Below, in pieces: positions 1-4,805 of a DNA stretch of 11,831 nucleotides (positions within the stretch are counted from its first letter, which is position 1; every line of letters begins with the position of its first letter). The DNA is taken from NCBI GenBank assembly GCA_031255315.1, contig JAIRSS010000200.1, forward strand, positions 1 to 11,831. Reading direction: 5' to 3'. Both the position numbers and the translations under genes were made by a program. The notes below the pieces were generated by a model. The model was not told where the DNA came from and made no database searches. It saw nothing but the letters and a program-made list of their open reading frames with translations. This stretch comes from Spirochaetaceae bacterium. Its GTDB lineage: Bacteria > Spirochaetota > Spirochaetia > Treponematales > Breznakiellaceae.

Positions 1-867
<867 letters not shown>

Positions 868-1289
868 ATATTCTCCAATCTGTCCGAAGACAGACTGAAT
901 ACCATTGTAGCCGGCAGTCCCCTGCCGCGTGCCCGCGACGGGCGCGGACACGGATCCTTCGGACGGAGCGTTTGCCCCGTCCGGTCGCGGCTTTCGCCGC
1001 GTTTCGATACGCTTGCTTTGGCGGACCGCGGACTTTCGCCCCCGACCCGCCGGCTGCTTGGCAATCCCGTTACGGAATTGCCTGCTTTCCCTTCCGCGCG
1101 CCCCACAGGGCCCGCGGCTCCCCCTTCCCTAACGCTTCCCCGGTTACGGAAAAGCTGTTTGCCAAAGATCCGGGGACATTCCGCTTGTTTCGGCATGTCC
1201 CATTACTTATTTTTTCCGTTTCCTCGCGAAAACGGCGAAAAATCACCCTTAAACGCCCGGCCGCGTTTTTAACGCTTTTTTGGGCGCGT
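868..1289 (-). other. rRNA operon leader, hairpin-rich, no protein gene
   Basis: About 420 nt between the inferred P2 start site and mature 16S. No credible coding sequence is seen; reading frames on both strands lack family resemblance and sit in RNA-like sequence. On the transcribed (minus) strand several hairpins can be drawn: 876-897 (9-bp stem, UUCG tetraloop closed by C-G), 913-926, 931-943, 961-982 (9-bp stem, AAAC loop), 986-1001 (6-bp stem, GAAA tetraloop), 1060-1082 (10-bp stem, UAA loop) and 1174-1200. Three of them (876-897, 961-982, 1060-1082) contain a pair that is G-U on the minus strand but would be an A-C mismatch on the plus strand, which agrees with an RNA made from the minus strand. 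Likely roles are rRNA processing, folding or antitermination; I could not identify a boxA. Confidence 0.75.
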
Positions 1290-1295
1290 TTGAAG

Positions 1296-1325
1296 ACCCT
1301 ACTACGTTGTATCGTGTTTTGTCAA
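1296..1325 (-). promoter_or_regulatory. rRNA promoter P2
   Basis: Minus-strand TTGACA (1320-1325, perfect -35) is followed by 18 nt and TAGGGT (1296-1301, a weaker -10 keeping TA and final T). Transcription would begin near 1289 and give a leader of about 420 nt ahead of 16S. The position upstream of an rRNA gene and the consensus -35 make this a good candidate; the -10 is the weak part. Confidence 0.6.
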
Positions 1326-1359
1326 GTACTTTCCCGACAAATCCAACAAGTATCGTCAA

Positions 1360-1390
1360 GCGGTTCCAAAAACCGGTGTTTTTGAACCGC
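1360..1390. repeat. Palindrome between rRNA promoters P1 and P2
   Basis: A 13-bp stem with one bulged C. On the plus strand the left arm is GCGGTTCCAAAAAC, the loop CGGT, and the right arm GTTTTTGAACCGC. It lies downstream of P1 and about 35 bp upstream of the P2 -35. It could be an operator, an RNA hairpin in P1 transcripts, or a dispersed palindromic repeat. The core GTTCCAAAAAC is shared with the palindrome at 2146-2188. A partly similar stretch (CCAAAAACACGG) occurs at 1422-1433. Confidence 0.65.
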
Positions 1391-1476
1391 GTTGTTTAGC
1401 GCAACTACAGGCCGTCGCGGGCCAAAAACACGGTTTTCGCCGCGTTCCCGCGCCGCCCTAAACGGCGGTGAGGTTT

Positions 1477-1506
1477 ACTGTATCCCAATATAACCAATCG
1501 TGTCAA
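1477..1506 (-). promoter_or_regulatory. rRNA promoter P1
   Basis: Minus-strand TTGACA (1501-1506) is followed by an 18-nt spacer and TACAGT (1477-1482). It has the same -35 and the same 18-nt spacing as P2, about 180 bp further upstream, which is the usual tandem arrangement for rRNA operons. Immediately upstream lies an AT-rich tract that could act as an UP element. Confidence 0.6.
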
Positions 1507-1546
1507 GCGCTTCAAGAAAAAAATCGCTTTTTTTCCCAAAATAACG
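1507..1546 (-). promoter_or_regulatory. UP-element-like AT tract upstream of P1
   Basis: On the minus strand this stretch carries an A7 run, then GCGA, then a T7 run, ending about 13 nt before the P1 -35. It is the most AT-rich piece of this GC-rich neighbourhood. UP elements that bind the alpha subunit C-terminal domain occupy this position in strong rRNA promoters of other bacteria; the role here is inferred. Confidence 0.4.
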
Positions 1547-1557
1547 CTCGCCTTCAC

Positions 1558-1572
1558 AAAAACGGGCCCCGT
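1558..1572 (-). terminator. Possible weak terminator after dCMP deaminase
   Basis: On the minus strand ACGGGGCCCGT (short stem ACGG/CCGT) runs into TTTTT, about 60 nt after the dCMP deaminase stop. The sequence before it (1573-1610) is very GC-rich and self-complementary, so longer alternative stems are possible. The stem is short, so this is only a candidate. It would prevent read-through into the rRNA promoters. Confidence 0.3.
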
Positions 1573-1631
1573 ACCCCGCCGCGGGTCAAAAGGCGGCCGC
1601 CGGCCCGCAATACGGCAAACAGCTACGCGGA

Positions 1632-2117
1632 TCATTGCTGTTCGTATTTCTGTATTTCATCATGCACGTATTCCAGCTTGATTCCCGCCGTGGAAAACAT
1701 CGCCTCCGAATCGGTCCCGTCATGGTAACGGCGCTGGCAGACAACCCTGACGATACCGCAGTTGATGATCAGCATTGCGCAGGTTCTGCATGGAGTCATG
1801 CGGCAATAGAGGGTTGCTCCTTCAATCGCGATACCCCGTTTGGCGGCCTGACAGATTGCGTTTTGCTCGGCGTGTACCGTCCTGACGCAGTGCGTGGTAG
1901 TACTGCCGTCTTCGTGAACCATCTGTTTAAGCTGATGTCCGGCTTCGTCGCAGTGCGGAAGTCCCGCCGGCGCTCCCACATAACCGGTAACGAGGATCTG
2001 GTTGCTTTTGGCGATAACACAGCCGGAACGCCCCCGGTCACAGGTGGCCCGTTTTGAAATTGCCTCGCAGACTTCCATAAAATATTCGTCCCAGCTTGGA
2101 CGGCGGTATTTTTCCAT
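1632..2117 (-). CDS. dCMP deaminase family protein
   Basis: Zinc-dependent deaminase of 161 residues, most likely converting dCMP to dUMP in the cytoplasm to feed thymidylate synthesis. The cytidine-deaminase fold signature is complete: H82-A-E84 supplies the zinc ligand and proton-shuttling glutamate, and P109-C110-x-x-C113 gives the other two zinc ligands. The stretch GAPAGLPHCDEAGH (about 48-61) is typical of dCMP deaminases and ComEB-type proteins. Further Cys/His residues (C26, H55, C56, H76, C77) could form the second zinc site known in some members. Length is normal. The ATG start has only a weak GAAG-like ribosome site, but the N-terminus (residues 8-20, PSWDEYFMEVCEA) fits the family. 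It reads in the same direction as the upstream operon, but a 137-nt gap with a long palindrome suggests separate control. The family call is firm; dCMP specificity is inferred. Confidence 0.93.
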   Translation of the reverse strand: MEKYRRPSWDEYFMEVCEAISKRATCDRGRSGCVIAKSNQILVTGYVGAPAGLPHCDEAGHQLKQMVHEDGSTTTHCVRTVHAEQNAICQAAKRGIAIEGATLYCRMTPCRTCAMLIINCGIVRVVCQRRYHDGTDSEAMFSTAGIKLEYVHDEIQKYEQQ

Positions 2118-2145
2118 ACTTCTGTTACCGGTACGACGCCTTTTG

Positions 2146-2188
2146 TATCAGCCAGTTCCAAAAACTGAAGTTTTGGAACTGGCTGATA
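2146..2188. repeat. 18-bp perfect palindrome upstream of dCMP deaminase
   Basis: Left arm TATCAGCCAGTTCCAAAA (2146-2163), 7-nt loop ACTGAAG, right arm its exact reverse complement (2171-2188). No run of T follows on either strand, so it is not a standard rho-independent terminator. It lies 29 nt upstream of the dCMP deaminase start and 66 nt past the CYTH stop. It could be an operator, a 5'-UTR hairpin, or a copy of a dispersed palindromic repeat. Its core is shared with the palindrome at 1360-1390. Confidence 0.9.
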
Positions 2189-2189
2189 T

Positions 2190-2195
2190 ATCATA
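2190..2195 (-). promoter_or_regulatory. Possible -10 box for dCMP deaminase
   Basis: Minus-strand TATGAT lies directly upstream of the palindrome. No convincing -35 is seen at 16-18 nt. If used, transcription would start inside or just before the palindrome, placing the hairpin at the extreme 5' end of the message. Confidence 0.25.
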
Positions 2196-2231
2196 GCGCA
2201 TAAATGATTCCGGCGCTACAGCTTTGCTTCG

Positions 2232-2262
2232 GGGCAATCTGAAAAAGAGCATTTTCAGGCCC
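2232..2262 (-). terminator. Hairpin over the CYTH stop codon, possible operon terminator
   Basis: On the minus strand GGGC + CTGAAAA pairs with TTTTCAG + GCCC; the loop is TGCTCT and there is a 3-nt bulge on the 3' arm, an 11-bp stem in total. It includes the TGA stop of the CYTH gene (2255-2257). There is a T run, but it lies within the 3' arm rather than after it. It may stabilise the 3' end or weakly terminate the operon message. Confidence 0.4.
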
Positions 2263-2974
2263 GGCGGGATGATTCGCGGCCGGCACGAGGGGCCGCCAAC
2301 AGTTCCGAATAGTAGCGGTTTTCTATGTTTGCCTCACCGAGGCCGGCCTTTTCCAGCGTGTCCAAAAGACGCCGCCGGGCCGCGGTCTCGCCGTCACCGT
2401 CAAGAATCTCCAGTTCCAGAAACCAACCCAGAGTTTCGGGGCTTCTCTTTTCTGGGGGATCGGAGATTCCGCCTTTGGGGGCATCCGGGGTTTTCGCTTC
2501 TTCGTCCCGAATAACAAAGCCCGAAACCTCCGCGAGTTCGGCGGTAACTCCGCTGATGTTCCAGGCCCAGCCTTCTTTACGTTTCGCTATTTTTTTCCGC
2601 AGTCCCAGCGCGTAAAGAAGTTCCTCAAAAAGCGTTCCGTCTGAAACGCGGCATTCCCGTTCGTCGTTTATTTCCATGCCGTTCCGCTTTTCTTTTCTTT
2701 TCCAGGTTACAAGGACCGTTTCTTTTCCGGCCTTTTTTTCGCGCCGTACCCGCAGGCCGGAACGGAAAAGCCAGGCGCTATCCTGGAACCAAACGTTATC
2801 CTGGGGCCCGCCGCCGCGGACAAGCCCTTTATCGGACCGGCCGGAAAATTCACCGGCGGGAAACCAGTATGAGTCGGTTTTGACAAACGCCGCGCCTTCT
2901 CCGGCAATCGTTTCCAGGCGTTTTTTGCAATCCTGTTTTTCCGCGCGGGCCTTTAATTCCATTTCGATACTCAC
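2255..2974 (-). CDS. CYTH-domain protein, class IV adenylate cyclase-like
   Basis: A CYTH-fold protein (CyaB / thiamine-triphosphatase superfamily), a tunnel-shaped domain that binds triphosphates with divalent metal. With the chosen GTG start the protein has 239 residues and opens MSIEMELKAR, placing the family-defining E-x-E-x-K at E4, E6, K8. Other expected basic and acidic strands follow: LRVRREK (74-80), VTWKRKE (89-95), LGWFLELEIL (182-191) and a terminal RYYSELL. A TTG at 3010 would add 12 residues, which places the ExExK unusually late; the GTG has a GGATGGA stretch just upstream and fits the family better. Possible activity is cAMP formation from ATP, or hydrolysis of inorganic or organic triphosphate; sequence cannot decide. 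Residues about 160-180 hold a charged and proline-rich insert. It follows the MBL gene by 51 nt and is probably the last gene of the operon. Confidence 0.82.
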   Translation of the reverse strand: MSIEMELKARAEKQDCKKRLETIAGEGAAFVKTDSYWFPAGEFSGRSDKGLVRGGGPQDNVWFQDSAWLFRSGLRVRREKKAGKETVLVTWKRKEKRNGMEINDERECRVSDGTLFEELLYALGLRKKIAKRKEGWAWNISGVTAELAEVSGFVIRDEEAKTPDAPKGGISDPPEKRSPETLGWFLELEILDGDGETAARRRLLDTLEKAGLGEANIENRYYSELLAAPRAGRESSRRA

Positions 2975-3025
2975 GGCGTTCCATCCACATGAAATGACGA
3001 AAAAAACCAAAAGCGCGGCAAACTG

Positions 3026-3940
3026 CTAGGCTTCCACCCGCAGACCCTCACGGGCCACCATAACCTCCATCGAGGTTTTCGCCGCGATCCGTTTTTGGTA
3101 ACCCTGTTCCAGATCGGCAAGCTGCGCGTCGCTGCGGTTGGGATCGTGATGAAAAAGGAGCAGCTTTTTAACATCCGCCTTGTGGGCGGCGTTTATCGCG
3201 TATTCAAACGAGGAATGGCCCCAGCCGATATGACTCCGGTATTCCGCGGCGGTGTACTGGCTGTCGTGGATAAGTACATCGGCGCTCTGGAAAAAACGGA
3301 GTACCTTTTCGTTTTCTTCCGCCGCGGCCTCCTCTCCTTCCCTGGCGGCTTCCTCATCGTAACTTGGATCTTCCGGATCGGTGGGGAAAAGATTGCGGAA
3401 AGGCTCATTGTCATAGGCGGTTATGATGGATTTACCCCTGTACTCAAAACGGTATCCAAGACACAGTATGGGATGATTAAGGTACTTTGTGGTAACCCAC
3501 AGGCCGTCTCCCAAATCCAGGGAGGTTTCCTTTATTTGGGCGTATTCAATATGGGCGGAAAGTTCGTTCAGCCTGACCGGCCAGTAACGGTAGGTAAGCT
3601 GGGCGCCGATAATCTGTTCCAGGGTTTCGTCCTCGTAGGATACAGGCCCGCGGATACGAAGCTGCGAAGTAGGTATAAAAAGAGGCGCGAACATCGGAAA
3701 ACCCATGATATGATCCCAGTGGGTATGGGTGATGAAAATGTCGGCGTTTATCGGGCCTTTTTTGAAATCGTTGGCCATCAGCCAGTCGCCAAACGGCTTG
3801 ATCCCCGTGCCAAAGTCGATGATAACGAGTTTTTCATCCGCCCGGATTTCCAGGCACGAAGTGTTGCCTCCGTAAACAACGGTGTCTTTTCCCGGACAGG
3901 GAATCGAGCCCCTGTCGCCCCAAATAGTTACGCTTAACAT
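3026..3940 (-). CDS. Metallo-beta-lactamase-fold hydrolase
   Basis: Cytoplasmic metal-dependent hydrolase of 304 residues with no signal peptide. The signature H72-x-H74-x-D76-H77 (THTHWDHIMG) is complete. Further likely ligands are H156 (NHPIL), D177 or H225/D226 (IHDSQYT) and H264/H265 (LLFHHDPNRSD). A GWGHSS motif (239-244) is also present. This arrangement resembles the tRNase Z / cyclic-nucleotide phosphodiesterase side of the superfamily rather than beta-lactamases or glyoxalases, but I cannot name the substrate. An acidic, probably disordered insert lies at about 190-212 (rich in E and A). The start MLSVTIWGDRGS is the usual N-terminus for such proteins; no strong ribosome site is visible, but it starts 4 nt after the HDOD stop, so translational coupling is likely. 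The downstream neighbour is the CYTH protein. Confidence 0.88.
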   Translation of the reverse strand: MLSVTIWGDRGSIPCPGKDTVVYGGNTSCLEIRADEKLVIIDFGTGIKPFGDWLMANDFKKGPINADIFITHTHWDHIMGFPMFAPLFIPTSQLRIRGPVSYEDETLEQIIGAQLTYRYWPVRLNELSAHIEYAQIKETSLDLGDGLWVTTKYLNHPILCLGYRFEYRGKSIITAYDNEPFRNLFPTDPEDPSYDEEAAREGEEAAAEENEKVLRFFQSADVLIHDSQYTAAEYRSHIGWGHSSFEYAINAAHKADVKKLLLFHHDPNRSDAQLADLEQGYQKRIAAKTSMEVMVAREGLRVEA

Positions 3941-3944
3941 AGTA

Positions 3945-4805
3945 TTACAGCTTTAAAAAGACCTGGGCTTTCTCAATTTCGCCGTTTACCACAGGTTCAA
4001 TTTCGTCAAAAATGGTATCGTCAATTCCCAGAAATTCCCAGACCGACGGGCCGGGTTTTTCGGGATACCGGTCGCCTGAAAAACCTATCTCCATCGCGGA
4101 CGCGAAACGGTTTGCCAGAATCACGCTGTTCAGTACCTCTTTGTGTTCTCCGTCATAGTCAATATGACTGTGATGGTATATTATCGCGTCCCCAACGGCG
4201 CCTTCCAGTTTCCAGGCCTTTACGATCTTCGCCCCGGCCTCACAGTGGTTGATTCCGAGTTTTCTGTCTTCCGCCCTGACCAGGGCCATTTTATCCCGGT
4301 CCGATTCGCCCACGGCAAGCATATAAGCGGTGGTCAGCACCGCGCTCAGGGGTATTTTTCCTATGTCATGCAGAAGTCCGGCGGTAAAGTATTCTTCGGT
4401 CTGTTTGGGATCGACGTTTCGTTTTTTGGCGATAATCTTTGCCGCGACTCCGACGCACAGGGAATGACGCCAGAAGCCCTCCATATTAAGACCGCCGCCG
4501 GATTTGCCGGAAGAAAGGTTCCCCAGGACGGCGGACGAAAGGGCCAGGTTTTTCACCGTGTTGATCCCCAGCATGATGATCGCCCGAACCAGGCTGGTTA
4601 CCTGCTGGCCCAATCCGTAATACGCCGAATTGATAAGCTTAAGCACCCGGCCCACCAATACCGGATCCAGCGAAATGACGTGGTTCAGATCGGCGGGACT
4701 TGTCTGGGGGTTGTTGCACACCTCGAGCACTTTGGAAACCGTAGTGGAAAGGCTGGGCATATTCCTGATATATTCGTCGATCTTTCCGCTTAGTTCGGCA
4801 GCCAT
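3945..4805 (-). CDS. HDOD domain signalling protein
   Basis: A 286-residue HDOD protein, a non-canonical relative of HD-type phosphohydrolases often found in bacterial signal transduction. The N-terminal part (10-100) is the helical HDOD section: PSLSTTVSKVLEVCNNPQTS, then DPVLVGRVLKLINSAYYG and the MLGINTVKNLALS stretch. The HD-like core keeps H114, the H146-D147 pair in LLHDIGKIP, H187 (GINHCEAGA) and H211-H212. At the site where HD-GYP enzymes have a metal-binding Asp there is ANRFA with Asn, as is common in HDOD. So it probably binds a partner or ligand rather than cutting cyclic di-GMP, though activity is not excluded. No receiver or other output domain is attached. The start overlaps the TPR stop by one base (TAATG), with GAGG at 4811-4814 as the ribosome site. 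It probably acts with the TPR protein. Confidence 0.92.
   Translation of the reverse strand: MAAELSGKIDEYIRNMPSLSTTVSKVLEVCNNPQTSPADLNHVISLDPVLVGRVLKLINSAYYGLGQQVTSLVRAIIMLGINTVKNLALSSAVLGNLSSGKSGGGLNMEGFWRHSLCVGVAAKIIAKKRNVDPKQTEEYFTAGLLHDIGKIPLSAVLTTAYMLAVGESDRDKMALVRAEDRKLGINHCEAGAKIVKAWKLEGAVGDAIIYHHSHIDYDGEHKEVLNSVILANRFASAMEIGFSGDRYPEKPGPSVWEFLGIDDTIFDEIEPVVNGEIEKAQVFLKL

Noticed and set aside
1263..1281. Terminator-like GCGTT-TTT-AACGC followed by a T run on the plus strand
   Set aside because: No plus-strand gene precedes it; it lies in the early rRNA leader, which is transcribed from the minus strand, where it has no trailing T run.
1635..2194. Open frames on both strands over the dCMP deaminase gene and palindrome
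   Set aside because: They are shadows of the deaminase frame; the one starting at 2194 just translates the palindrome.
3095..3937. 280-codon open frame on the plus strand
   Set aside because: It is fully antisense to the MBL hydrolase, which has a complete HxHxDH motif; no family resemblance in the antisense product.
3945..4805. HD-GYP cyclic di-GMP phosphodiesterase
   Set aside because: There is no GYP motif, and the site of the late metal-binding Asp has Asn (ANRFA); the N-terminal part is typical of HDOD.
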